This document shows, one piece after another, positions 1-14,022 of a stretch of DNA of 64,000 nucleotides. The position numbers and the translations under genes are program-made. This stretch comes from Neocallimastix lanati (nom. inval.) (taxonomy: Eukaryota; Neocallimastigomycota; Neocallimastigomycetes; Neocallimastigales; Neocallimastigaceae). Numbering within the stretch: the first letter of the stretch is position 1; each line of letters starts with the position of its first letter. The notes under the pieces are model-generated. The model worked only from the letters and a program-made list of their open reading frames with translations, did no database searches and was not told the DNA's origin. The stretch covers positions 653,501 to 717,500 of the forward strand of contig JACVTC010000018.1 in the NCBI GenBank assembly GCA_016946835.1, in the 5' to 3' direction.

Positions 1-2053
1 AGGAAGTTATGTTTTCAGTGGGTTCGGCTTCAACCCATTTGGTAAAGTAATCAACAGTTACTATAATATATTGATTATTATTTCTTGTTTTTGGTAACGG
101 TCCTATAATATCTAATCCTAAATGCACAAAGGGACCCTCCACTTTAGTTGGATGGTTTTCGGTTGGTTCTGGATATGGTTGAGGACGATTTAATTGGCAT
201 TTTTCACAATTACTAACAATTCTTTTGATATCTTTAATCATATGATTCCAATAAAAGTTTTTCTTAAGTCTTTGATATGTTTTGTAATATCCTTCGTGGC
301 CAATATTATGAGCTTCTAAAATTAATTTAAACCTTTCATTTTCGTCCGTTATTAATTTTCTATAATTTCCATTGTCGATAAAGTAATCTTCACCATCATT
401 AACAGTAAACTTTTCATTAATAAATTCCTTTATAACTTTAGATAATAATTCTTCATTATTTCCATTAGTAATTTTTGTTAATAATATCTTTCTCTCTTCC
501 TTACTTTTCATTCTTGAAAGAGCATCAGCTAACACATTCTTTTTGCCTGATTCATATTTTATATTAATTCCAAGCATACTAGCGGTTAGACACCATCTTG
601 TTTGCCTTGCATTCAAAGGTTCTTTATTCTTAAATAAACCAACTAATGGTTTATGATCTGTGTAAATAGTTGTAGGTAGTGGATTTCCTTCAATATAAGA
701 TTTAAATTTAGTCATACAGTAAAACAAAGCGGTTCCTTCCAAATCGGTAATACCATAATTCTTTTCAGCTTTCTTTAAACTTCTACTTATAAAGTGTATT
801 GGATGCTCCTTACCGGTTTCTTCTTCTTTTTGTAAAAGAACTCCACCAATTCCATTATACGAAGCATCAGTTCTAATGATAAAAGGTTTGTCAAATGACG
901 GAAATTTTAGAATAGGTGCATTGATTAATTTTTCTTTTAGGAGTTCAAAGCTTTCTTGTTGTTCTTTATTCCATTCATATTTAGTATTCTTTTTCAATAA
1001 TTTACATAAAGGTGAGGTAATTTGAGCATATTTAGGGATAAAGTCACGATAATACCCTATTGCTCCTAGAAATGATCTTAATTCATGAATTGATGAAGGG
1101 GCTTCCCACTTCTTAATAGCTGTTATTTTACTTTCCATAGGACTTAATCCTTTAGTAGTAAGTTTGTGACCTAATACATCAACTTCAGTTTGAAGAAAAT
1201 GGCACTTTTCAATATTAATTTTTAACTTGTTTTCTTTAAATACTTCTAATACTTGTTTAATATGAATTAAATGTTCTTCGATATTTTTTGAATAGATCAA
1301 AACATCATCAATAAATACATAAACAAATTCACCAATAAAAGGGAATAAAATTTTATTCATTTCTCTTTGGAAGGTTGAGGGAGCTCCAGTAAGTCCAAAA
1401 GGCATAACCTTAAATTGATAATTTCCAAACTTAGTAGTGAAAGTGGTTACTTCAACGCTTTCTTCATCCATTAAGATTTGGTGAAAACCAGAAAATAAAT
1501 CAAGAGTTGTAAATATTTTAGCTCCTCCGAGACTATCAAAAATTTCATCTATATATGGAACTGAATAAGAATCTTTTTCTGTCATATCATTGACTTTTCG
1601 GTAGTCAATGCACAAGCGCCACTTTCCATTGTGTTTTAGAATAAGTACTACTGGAGATGACCATTCTGAACAGGATGGTTCTATCAATCCTTTCTTAATA
1701 AGCTTTGTAAGTTCTTCTTTTAAGATATCTGATTTTAATTTAGTTAACCTATAACTTCTTAATTTTACTGGCTTTGAATTTGCTTTTAAACGGATCTTAT
1801 GTGGTGAAAGTTTAGAAGGAGTTAGTTCTTCTGTTGAAGTGGCAACTATGTCAATCATTTCTTTGAGAATTTTAATAATTTGTTCTTTATAATCTTTATT
1901 TAAGGTACTTAAAAATTCATCACTCTCAATAAATTCCATTGGAGTTAATTCCTTTATAATTTCCTTTTCATTATTCGTTTCTTTAACTTTTCTAATAGTG
2001 CAAATTATACTTTCTTCATCATAATATTGATTATTTATTTTAGCTATTTCTTC
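1..2053 (-). CDS. Ty3/gypsy pol: reverse transcriptase, RNase H, integrase (partial)
   Basis: Read on the minus strand, the frame stays the same at every point I checked from 2053 to the window edge. In order it encodes a reverse transcriptase whose catalytic box reads FIDD (about 1315-1304) instead of the usual YxDD, an RNase H (TDASYNG, then DHKPL, then DALSR), the integrase zinc-binding HHCC region (GHEGYY, then CEKCQLNR) and the first catalytic aspartate of the integrase core (LDIIGPLP, about 112). The rest of the integrase lies outside the window. The order RT-RNase H-integrase is that of Ty3/gypsy elements. The frame begins directly after a TAA at 2054-2056 and has no obvious start of its own, so it is the continuation of the upstream protease frame. 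Family assignment is firm; activity is unknown. Confidence 0.9.
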
Positions 2054-3330
2054 TTATTCACTTTCTGACAAAAGTTTACATAAACTGTTTAAGGTCGGAT
2101 GAATAAATAAACAATGATCGATTTGAGTTTTAAAGTTTATTAACATATCATAAAAAGAGTCTTCTTTCTCAATAATTCTAAAGTCCGCATTAAATTCATA
2201 ATTATTAATTTTTACTGGTAATCGAACAATAATTCCTTCCGAGTATTCTTCATCTTGTGTTGCTAGTTGGATTCTTCCACGACTTTTTCCAACTGTTTCA
2301 TATTCACCAGGTAATTTATCAAAATACTGCTTAGTAACGATGCTTAGGTTACTACAAGAATCAATTAAAAGTTTTCCTAGTACTCCGTCAACACTTGCAT
2401 CAACCATTGCTAAGTCTTCTTCGGCTACTTCATTACTTTTACTTATGTAGCTATGATCATAGTTATTTACTAATAAAGTTCGTGCTATTACATTGTCTAC
2501 AGTTCCAATTATTTTAGACTTTTCTAACTTTAAACCTTGAGTTAATTGTGAACGAATTTTCGGACATGCATTCAAGAGTTGACCTATCGTAATACTGGAT
2601 TTAAGATTATTTAAATCATCCATAATATTGTAAGGTTCTTTATTATTCATCATTTTGATATTCCTTTTTACTAACTGAGTATTTTCATTATTAGTTTCTT
2701 TAGTTTTTGTTGAAATTAATTTTTCCAAAGTATTAGTTTTATTTTGTTGATTATCTTTATTCATTTCTAGATCTTCTATTTCATTATCGATTACAAGTAT
2801 ATCTTCAGATTCAACTTTTTCCTTTCCTTTTGATGAATAATTGTTGTTTTCTTCTTTACTTTCTCTTACTCTTGTTATTTTTCTTAATTCCTTTTCTTTT
2901 TGTTTTTCTTTGTTAATATTTGGTTGAGTTAAAATTGAAGGAAGTATTTGATTTTTATAAACTTTATTTGGTTTATTATGTAGCTCATTTTCTTTCTTCT
3001 TTCTTAAAGCAGGAGTTGCGAAAGGACGTGGATTATCTTTTAAACTTTTATGTACTTTCTTGGAATTATTTTCTTCTTTTTCGCTGTTATTATCATTCAT
3101 TTTTCTTTTTATAGCATTTATAATGATATCATCCTCACTTTCAGTTGTGTCACTAATAACAGATTCTTCAGATTCTTCATTAAAGGAATTATTATCAATT
3201 GGTGTATTCTTAGTAAAAGTATTATTTTGTAAATTATTTAATGAAGCTATTGTTTTGTCATTGGGAGTGCTTCTGCTCCCATTTAGAAGTTTAAAGACTT
3301 TTTGGAATATATTTCTTTTTTATTTTTTTC
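2054..3330 (-). CDS. Ty3/gypsy protease region of pol, entered by -1 frameshift
   Basis: This is the pol frame downstream of gag. The longest ATG-initiated stretch is 3100-2054 (348 aa), but the frame is open upstream to about 3320 and overlaps the end of gag. The first part is charged and low in complexity. The C-terminal third is a retropepsin-like domain (GKLLIDSCSNLSIV). The expected active-site triplet D-S/T-G reads D-S-C here, so either this family uses a variant or the copy is damaged. The frame ends with TAA at 2054-2056, and the RT region continues in the same frame immediately after it. I infer a gag-pro-pol readout by ribosomal frameshifting; the TAA is either a nonsense mutation or a readthrough site. 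Confidence 0.75.
3262..3295 (-). promoter_or_regulatory. -1 ribosomal frameshift signal between gag and pol
   Basis: On the minus strand the gag codons tct-tta-aac contain the heptamer T TTA AAC (3295-3289), an efficient eukaryotic -1 slippery sequence of the X-XXY-YYZ type. Slipping back one base moves reading from gag into exactly the frame that runs through the protease. After a 7-nt spacer (3288-3282) comes a 6-bp hairpin, TGGGAG (3281-3276) paired with CTCCCA (3267-3262), with an 8-nt loop. The gag stop codon lies inside the spacer. Heptamer, spacer length, stem and destination frame all fit a programmed site. Only frameshifting in vivo remains unproven. Confidence 0.75.
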
Positions 3331-4194
3331 CATAATCTTATTTAATTGAGGGAAATAGTATGAGTAATGACCTTCTTCCTTACAGAAGAAGCAAGTTTTA
3401 ACAGATAAATTTCTCATTTTCTGGGTTGATTCTTCTATAATATCTTGAGGTTTCAGTTTATTATTTGTTTGACTTGTTTGGAAAGTTTCGTTTCTTCTTT
3501 TAGGATAAAGTCTTGAAGTAGTACTGTTTTGATTATTTTGATTATGCTGGGAATTATTAACATTATAGGTATTAATATTATTGTTCCTTACAGAAAGTCT
3601 ATCTACTTTCTCGGCAATTTTGAAAGCTTTCTCCATACTTATATCATCTTTAAGGGATAATTTCTTCCAGGCTTCATAATTATTTTGAATAGAATCAATA
3701 TAATCTAGTACACCAATGCGCTTTCTTCTCTTTTTATCAAGTTTAGTGTACAAAGTTCTATATCTTACATTAAAGTCTTTAATCTTTTCGTTTCTTTTAA
3801 TTCGCATTGCACGAAGTTCTTTAAGAAGTAAATTTTGGTCTTCTTTAATTCCGTAAAAATTTTCAAGACTTGAAATAATTTTCCCAAGAGAAGGAAATTT
3901 AATATCATCATCAACATTTTCTTCTTCATCATCTTCTTCTTCTTCATCTGATGAATCATCACTTTCATCATCACTATCTTCTCCCAAATCTTCAATAACG
4001 CGTTGTACTTCACCAGAGCTGGTAAGTAAACAAGCATTAAATATTGTTTCTGGATCTGTAATACCTTGTATCTTGATCCAAAGTTTTAATTCAGTAGCCC
4101 AGGACTTAATATCTAAATTGTCCTTGCTAAGTTTCACAATATCTCTTAATTCTTTTTTCAATTCTTTAAAGCTCAAAGTTGTTTCCTTGGACAT
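3283..4194 (-). CDS. Ty3/gypsy Gag
   Basis: Gag polyprotein of the left-edge Ty3 element. I place the start at the ATG at 4194-4192 (MSKETTLSF), because the longer frame to 4260 begins with TTG. A retrotransposon-gag capsid region is followed by an acidic run (about 3900-3970) and, near the C-terminus, a zinc knuckle CFFCKEEGHYSYYF. This keeps the C-x2-C-x4-H spacing but has Phe where the last Cys should be, so metal binding is probably impaired. Gag ends at TAA 3285-3283. Just before that stop lies a slippery heptamer followed by a hairpin that would pass ribosomes into the protease frame. Confidence 0.85.
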   Translation of the reverse strand: MSKETTLSFKELKKELRDIVKLSKDNLDIKSWATELKLWIKIQGITDPETIFNACLLTSSGEVQRVIEDLGEDSDDESDDSSDEEEEDDEEENVDDDIKFPSLGKIISSLENFYGIKEDQNLLLKELRAMRIKRNEKIKDFNVRYRTLYTKLDKKRRKRIGVLDYIDSIQNNYEAWKKLSLKDDISMEKAFKIAEKVDRLSVRNNNINTYNVNNSQHNQNNQNSTTSRLYPKRRNETFQTSQTNNKLKPQDIIEESTQKMRNLSVKTCFFCKEEGHYSYYFPQLNKIMEKNKKEIYSKKSLNF

Positions 4195-4369
4195 TTTGTT
4201 TAAATATTTCTTGTTGTATATTAATGAGGTGATTAAATAAGAATAAATTTGGAAATACAACTTTAAAAATATAATTTAATAGGTAATTTAATATCGAATC
4301 AATTTTTAAAACAATATATTTTAGTAACTTTTGAAAATAATAATTTTATTTGCTTTCTTTAGTAGATAT

Positions 4370-4800
4370 AAGCTCGAAATCTTTATCGACAACTTAGTAG
4401 AAATTATAAAGCACGAGGTTCTTTTCGACTACTTTATTAAGAATAATTTTTAAGTTCGAAATCTTTATCGACAACTCAATAGAATAATTTTTAAGTTCGA
4501 AATCTTTATCGACAACTCAATAGAATAATTTTTAAGTTCGAAATCTTTATCGACAACTCAATAGAATAATTTTAAGTTCGAAATCTTTATCGACAACTTA
4601 ATAGAATAATTTTTAAGTTCGAAATCTTTATCGACAACTTAATAGAATAATTTTAAGTTCGAAATCTTTATCGACAACTTAATAGAATAATTTTAAGTTC
4701 GAAATCTTTATCGACAACTTAATAGAATAATTTTAAGTTCGAAATCTTTATCGACAACTTAATAGAATATTTTTCAAGCTCGAAATCTTTATCGACCACT
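4370..4800 (-). repeat. Ty3 leader array: about ten 41-bp units, each a small hairpin
   Basis: Nine or ten copies of a 41-42-bp unit with the core TTCGAAATCTTTATCGACAA lie just upstream of the minus-strand gag. In each unit AGTTCGA can pair with TCGA-c-AACT (one bulged C), leaving an 8-nt loop. Units differ mainly in T-run length and one C/T position. The location corresponds to the 5' untranslated leader of the Ty3 element. Confidence 0.8.
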
Positions 4801-5256
4801 TGAATTTTGTAATTTAGTATATTTGTAGTAATAAATTTAGAAGCAAAGTTTTATTTATTATTTTCACCTTTCAAAAATTTTTCTTTTTAAACGATAAATA
4901 TTGTATTGTTATAGCTAATAAAATTATTAATTAATTATAATTATTAAATACAAAAAATAATCTTTATTGTCGTACAATCTGATAGTACACACTGTCTGAC
5001 GTGCAGCTTACCTAATGGTGTCATGCCACGCGTGTGCCACGATTACTATATTCAATATAAAATATAGCAGTTCAGAGCCCACTAGCCCAATTACTATGTA
5101 GGATAAACTTAATCCGATAATCTATGTACGGAATAAAAAAAATTTTAAAAGTATTCAATAATATTTTTATTAACTAATAAAAATTAACTAAAAACACAAT
5201 ATTTTCAAAGTAAATTAAGATTCTTTTACAGGAATTATTAAACAAATAAAGTATCA
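4801..5256. other. Non-coding stretch with a GC-richer patch
   Basis: No gene seen. Positions 4975-5145 are clearly richer in G and C than their surroundings and contain short inverted repeats. This is where the 5' LTR of the left-edge Ty3 element would be expected, but its other LTR lies outside the window, so I cannot set the borders. Confidence 0.4.
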
Positions 5257-5261
5257 GTAAT

Positions 5262-5863
5262 TGTAACGAATCTTAAAAAATTAGAAATTAGAATGCTGGC
5301 ATAGTGGTTAGTCACTATGACCTCAGCCTGAACCACTAGGGTTCGACTCACACCTTTACTAAAATTTTATATCATTTAAATTTTAAAAGAATTTTTATAC
5401 TTCATTTCTGTATTTGTTTCTGTATTTGTTTCTGTATAAATTTCTGTAAAAAATTAACAAAAGAAATTCTTAGAAATTAATAGAAACAAATCAGATAGAA
5501 ATTCTATTTTAATTTATCTTTTATCATTATTTCTTTTAGATTCTTTTTAACCGAAAATAATCAATTTTTATGAAACTTTTTAATGATTTTATGGTTTTAA
5601 ATTTTTATGGATTTAAATTTTGAAAAACTATAAATAGGAGTGAATTTCGCAGCCAAAAGATTTTAAATATTGTGTTTTTATTAATTATTGAATTAATTAA
5701 TAAGTAATTCGAAATATTACGATAATTAATCTTTATAATTAATATTTTTAAATTTCTTAATTAATAAAACTATATTTTAAAAAACCAAATTACTTATTAA
5801 TCAAAAAGTGCTTACCTATTGTGTTACACTCTTTAAAACACGGATATTCCAATATTCGTTACA
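5262..5863 (+). repeat. 5' LTR of the RT-less chromovirus
   Basis: A 602-bp LTR, TGTAACGAAT...ATTCGTTACA. It contains a Pol II-type TATA motif, CTATAAATAGGAG (about 5627-5640). Near the 5' end it also has tRNA-like A and B boxes. No TGG-type tRNA primer site follows the LTR directly, so the priming mechanism is not evident. Confidence 0.93.
5297..5350 (+). promoter_or_regulatory. tRNA-like Pol III A and B boxes inside the 5' LTR
   Basis: TGGCATAGTGGT (5297-5308) matches the A-box consensus TRGCNNARYNGG at 11 of 12 positions. GGTTCGACTCA (5340-5350) matches the B-box GGTTCRANYCC at 10 of 11. The 31-nt spacing is tRNA-like. The sequence does not fold into an obvious complete tRNA, so it is probably a tRNA-derived promoter. 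The same boxes recur in the 3' LTR at 10133-10144 and 10176-10186. Confidence 0.65.
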
Positions 5864-5907
5864 ATAAAAACACCACTAAACTAAGCACAATACCTTTGCA
5901 CTTTTAC

Positions 5908-6312
5908 TCTTTTTGGAACCCCGTTAAGGAATCCCATTTTCTACTACTATTTTTGGAACCCCGTTAAGGAATCCCATTTTCTACTACTATTTTTGGAACC
6001 CCGTTAAGGAATCCCATTTTCTACTACTATTTTTGGAACCCCGTTAAGGAATCCCATTTTCTACTACTATTTTTGGAACCCCGTTAAGGAATCCCATTTT
6101 CTACTACTATTTTTGGAACCCCGTTAAGGAATCCCATTTTCTACTACTATTTTTGGAACCCCGTTAAGGAATCCCATTTTCTACTACTATTTTTGGAACC
6201 CCGTTAAGGAATCCCATTTACTACTATTCTTTTTTGGAACCCCGTTAAGGAATCCCATTCTCTACTACTCTTTTTGGAACCCCGTTAAGGAATCCCATTT
6301 TCTACTATTTTT
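5908..6312 (+). repeat. 41-bp tandem array in the chromovirus leader
   Basis: About ten head-to-tail copies of a 41-bp unit with the core GGAACCCCGTTAAGGAATCC. The first seven are essentially identical; the last three vary slightly in length. The array starts about 45 bp after the 5' LTR. There are no unique spacers, so it is not a CRISPR array. Confidence 0.92.
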
Positions 6313-9779
<3,467 letters not shown>

Positions 9780-10097
9780 ATATAAATCATTTAATCAAAA
9801 ATAAATTTTATTTCATCAAAGTACTATTAATCATTCTAACTTATGATTATTTTAAAAAAAAAAAAAAAAAAATTATTATTTTATATTATTCAAAAACATT
9901 TATTCTAGATAGTTTTATTTTTATACTTTATTTTTAAAACTTAAAATTCATGTAATTTTTATTATCCAATGTATTAATTAAATTATCACTCCTATAAGTA
10001 TTTTTGTTATAGTTTACTATTATAAAAGTTAGAATTAGAAATAGTTTAGATTTAAAGTAAAAGATTCGTCTGGCATCCGAATCCTAGAGGAGGACCA

Positions 10098-10699
10098 TGT
10101 AACGAATCTTAAAAAATTAGAAATTAGAATGCTGGCATAGTGGTTAGTCACTATGACCTCAGCCTGAACCACTAGGGTTCGACTCACACCTTTACTAAAA
10201 TTTTATATCATTTAAATTTTAAAAGAATTTTTATACTTCATTTCTGTATTTGTTTCTGTATTTGTTTCTGTATAAATTTCTGTAAAAAATTAACAAAAGA
10301 AATTCTTAGAAATTAATAGAAACAAATCAGATAGAAATTCTATTTTAATTTATCTTTTATCATTATTTCTTTTAGATTCTTTTTAACCGAAAATAATCAA
10401 TTTTTATGAAACTTTTTAATGATTTTATGGTTTTAAATTTTTATGGATTTAAATTTTGAAAAACTATAAATAGGAGTGAATTTCGCAGCCAAAAGATTTT
10501 AAATATTGTGTTTTTATTAATTATTGAATTAATTAATAAGTAATTCGAAATATTACGATAATTAATCTTTATAATTAATATTTTTAAATTTCTTAATTAA
10601 TAAAACTATATTTTAAAAAACCAAATTACTTATTAATCAAAAAGTGCTTACCTATTGTGTTACACTCTTTAAAACACGGATATTCCAATATTCGTTACA
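10098..10699 (+). repeat. 3' LTR of the RT-less chromovirus
   Basis: A 602-bp copy of 5262-5863 with the same termini. By eye I found no mismatch. It is preceded by a purine-rich tract, followed by the target duplication GTAAT, and carries the same tRNA-like boxes. Confidence 0.93.
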
Positions 10700-10704
10700 G
10701 TAAT

Positions 10705-11266
10705 AAAAAAAAATAAAAAAAAATTTAAATGGCGAAGTTAGCCAAAGTCTGATACTTTATATAATAAAGTGCCTTATAACTAGCACAAAGAAAAGTAAAA
10801 AAAATATATATAAAAAAAACAATCTTACGCCTTCGGTGACGTAAGCTCCTTATTCGCCAGTGCTTGGAAAGTACCCGCACCTTCGTGTGTTGAAACGTTG
10901 AAGGCTGAACTATTATTACCGGGTCGGTAACCAAATACCTTCGTCTACTTTCCAATTAATCTCCAAATTAACTACTATTCAATAACCTACTATGAATAGA
11001 GTTAATTTGTTGCTATCTGAGAATACACTGTGTATGAGCTCTATCCGCTCCTTGTTATAATTTTACAAAATTTGTTTTTTTTTTTGAATCTTAATTTTAC
11101 TTATTTAAAAAAAATTTTTTTTATATACATATCAAACAAGCGCCATAGGTTAATCAAAGGATTAACGACTTACTTGTTTATCAATATAAAATAAAAAAAA
11201 ATTAAAAAAAATCTATGTTATTTACTATTATTTCTATTTAATTCCCCGATATCTTCACCATATAAA
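10705..11266. other. Non-coding, with a GC-richer structured patch
   Basis: No convincing gene. Positions 10820-11060 are GC-richer and contain hairpins such as CTTACG...CGTAAG around a TTCG loop (about 10825-10846). At about 11133-11172, GTTAATC and GATTAAC form a 7-bp stem with a 4-nt loop, closed outside by CAAG/CTTG. The patch could be a retroposon fragment or a small RNA gene; I cannot identify it. Confidence 0.4.
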
Positions 11267-11577
11267 TGTTAAGGTTTTAGAGAATTAAATAAAAATAAAG
11301 TAAGAAACACAAATTTTATTTATTTATTTATTATTTTTATTTATAAATTTATTTTTTTTTTGATGATATTTAAAAATTAGTAGCAAAATTTACAACTATT
11401 TATACTTTTTTTCAAGGCATAAAAGTTGTTCTTGCCACTAAATTACATTTTATTTATTTTTTTTTTTTTTTTTTTTTTTTATAAAAACTATTAAATTTAA
11501 ATTGAATTTTATAATCAATCATATAAAATTTAATTATAACAATATAAATAAAATACATTTATAATATTAATAAAACA

Positions 11578-11609
<32 letters not shown>

Positions 11610-12092
11610 AATATATAAAATATTACTAATAAGAATTTATTTAATTGGCTATAAATTTTATTACAATCTTTTAAAATATTCAAATAAAAATAAAAATACT
11701 ATTCTAATATAAAGGTTATTAATAAAATAAAATATTTTTCAATATAAAATAAAACATTTCGATATAAAATTTTATAATAAAAGTTAAAATATAATATATA
11801 AATTTTTAATTATCAATATATAAAAATATTATTAATACAAATTTTCATTATTAATATAAAAAAAAATAAGATTTATTATTAATATTGCTAATATAAGTTT
11901 TAAATATATAAAAATATTACTATTAATATAAGATTTAATATAAAAATATAAAGTTTAATATAATTTTTGATTTAATTTTTGATCTTTGGATTTAAAAATT
12001 TATTAAAGTACAAAAATAATAATGTACACATAATGTATTAGAAATAAATCGTAGATTTAATTAAAAATGCATTATTTAGTACATTCTTATCA
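11267..12092 (+). repeat. LTR-like dispersed repeat, copy 1
   Basis: About 825 bp that recur at 24465-25266. Shared landmarks are TGTTAAGGTT at the left end, an imperfect palindrome around the core AAAAGTTGTTCTTGCCACTA (about 11385-11450), a block ending AAATCGTAGATTTAATTAA and the right end ATTCTTATCA. TG...CA ends suggest a solo LTR, but no flanking direct repeat is visible. Differences are mainly homopolymer lengths and scattered substitutions. Confidence 0.65.
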
Positions 12093-12220
12093 AAGATTCG
12101 TTACAATAATAATAAAATATTTAAGTTTTATTTAATATAATTATTGTGTTAAAATTATTAATTGTTTTATTAGAATATATTAATTTTCCTCAAATAAAAT
12201 ATTGCAAGTCCCATAAAAGT

Positions 12221-12862
12221 ATACGATTATAAAAGTATCGTATCAACTCTGTTACGGAACTATTAGATATTTAGAATTAGAAATAATTATTAATAAAAAT
12301 TATGTAATAATCATACTAAGTACTATCACTTAATATGATTATTAATTTCAACTTAACGATTAATTCATTAAGTTGAGAAAATAAGAAAAAAAGTTTTACC
12401 TAAATATTAGTGGAGTTTATTATAAAATTAATTATAATAATAACACGAAAAATAAGAAGGAAGAAAGATTTGTATAAATTTAATTTTTAAAATATGTTTT
12501 TTGAATAAAATATTTTATTAATTTATTAAAGTTTAAAATATAAAATCGTTACTATTATAACTATATTTTTATAATAATAACTCTTGATTTCTTAAAGGGA
12601 AATCAAAAGCCCTTTTATGGAAATAAGGTTAAATAAAAAAAGGCTTTCTAATCTTAAAATTATCTTATCTAGAAAAAGATTAGAAGAAAAAACTAGATAA
12701 GTTTTGATCGATATTCTATTCATATCGATCATAGTATATATTAAGTAAAACCAAATATATTATTTTATATTTGGGTAAAACCTTAGTATATCGATTTTCT
12801 AAATTTTAATTTAGATCATCAAATAAAAGGAAAAATAAATAATAACCAGAATGATCTAAATT
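12221..12862. other. Cluster of perfect hairpins including a predicted H-type pseudoknot
   Basis: No ORF. Perfect stems in order: 7 bp (12221-12227/12237-12243), 11 bp (12305-12315/12334-12344), 9 bp (12348-12356/12368-12376), 8 bp (12584-12591/12599-12606), 6 bp (12606-12611/12642-12647), two interleaved 9-bp stems (12647-12655/12676-12684 and 12664-12672/12693-12701), 9 bp (12706-12714/12722-12730), 9 bp (12751-12759/12766-12774) and 12 bp (12808-12819/12851-12862). AT-rich DNA gives chance palindromes, but several of these stems contain G and C and are long. Candidate structured RNA or retroelement leader; function unknown. Confidence 0.6.
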
Positions 12863-14022
12863 ATTCTATTTTCTAAATATCATTTTTAAAATCTAATCTA
12901 AACTAATTAACATAAAACTATCTTTAAACTAGAATACAGAATTATAAAAAATACATAAACTTATTAATTATTCTTTTAAATGTACAATATAAAAAATAAA
13001 TAAAACTAATGTTTACATTAATTTAATAATTAAATGAATAACTAAATAAAATTAATAATATTAATAAATGTATATATAATAATTATTTAAATAAATTTTC
13101 TAATATTATATAAGTGTATGAATAATTATAATTATAATAAATTTAATAATAATATCTTAACGTATGAATTAGTTATAATTTAAATAAATTTATAATTATT
13201 ATCAATAATTATAAAGACTAAGAAATAGTAATTATTTATTAATTAATAATTATTATTTCTTACAAATTATTAGTAAAATTAACTATATTAAATGATAAAT
13301 ATTAAAATATTAAAATAATTATAAAATTAGTTATAGCAAATTCGATACATGTATTAATTATTATTTTTATTGTAATACTTATTAAATTTTATTACTAAAT
13401 TTTATTATTAAAATTTTATTATTAAATTTTTATTATTAAATTTTTATTATTAAAATTTTATTATTTATTTTTTATTCTAATCCAATCAAATAATTATTCT
13501 AAATGTATAAAAAGAACAAAGTAGTACAATACTTTAGTTCTCTCTCTTTTTCTTACAACTACAACTTTATTATTATATTATTCTTTTGTTGTTTTAGAGT
13601 TAAAAAATAAATTTAAATAGTTAAATTGAAATAAAATTAGTTTAAATAATTAAATAAGATTAGTTTAAATAATTAAATTAGAATAGTTTAAATAGTAAAA
13701 TTAGAATAGATTAAATAATAAAAATAAAATAGTTTATATTAAATAAAGTTAAATTAAAAATAATTTGAGTGTTGTTTTTAAGTATTTTAAGATTTTAGTG
13801 TTTAATGTTTAGAGTTAATAATTAGATTATTTAGATTAGGTTTAAAATTATTTTTAATTATTTTAGTTTAGTTAAATTATTTAATATTTAGATTTTTAAG
13901 TTAGAATAATAAATTAGAATAATAATAAAATAGTATATAAAATTTCTTTAATTATTAGAATATATTATTTTATTAGTAAAACTCTTCAATACTGTACCAA
14001 CTCTAGGATTCGATACACATTT
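12863..14022. other. AT-rich non-coding DNA with an LTR-like promoter remnant
   Basis: No gene. Around 13485-13560 the order of motifs (CCAATCAA, ATGTATAAAA, TTTAGTTCTCTCTC) resembles that in the LTR of copia element B, so this may be a decayed LTR promoter. Positions 13610-13720 are short degenerate repeats of the type AGTTTAAATAATTAAAT. Confidence 0.35.

Noticed and set aside
3322-3328. A AAA AAT in gag as the frameshift site
   Set aside because: It is a valid heptamer, but slipping there gives an immediate TAA in the -1 frame; T TTA AAC at 3295-3289 leads into open pol.
4195-4260. N-terminal extension of the left Ty3 Gag
   Set aside because: The extended frame starts with TTG; the first ATG, at 4194, precedes the Gag-like sequence.
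5908-6312. Regular repeats resembling a CRISPR array
   Set aside because: Units are directly adjacent with no unique spacers, the genome is eukaryotic and the array lies in a retrotransposon leader.
10725-10955. 76-aa minus-strand ORF with an Arg-rich part
   Set aside because: It lies in the GC-richer patch, has no recognisable domain and ends in a low-complexity tail; GC content alone explains it.
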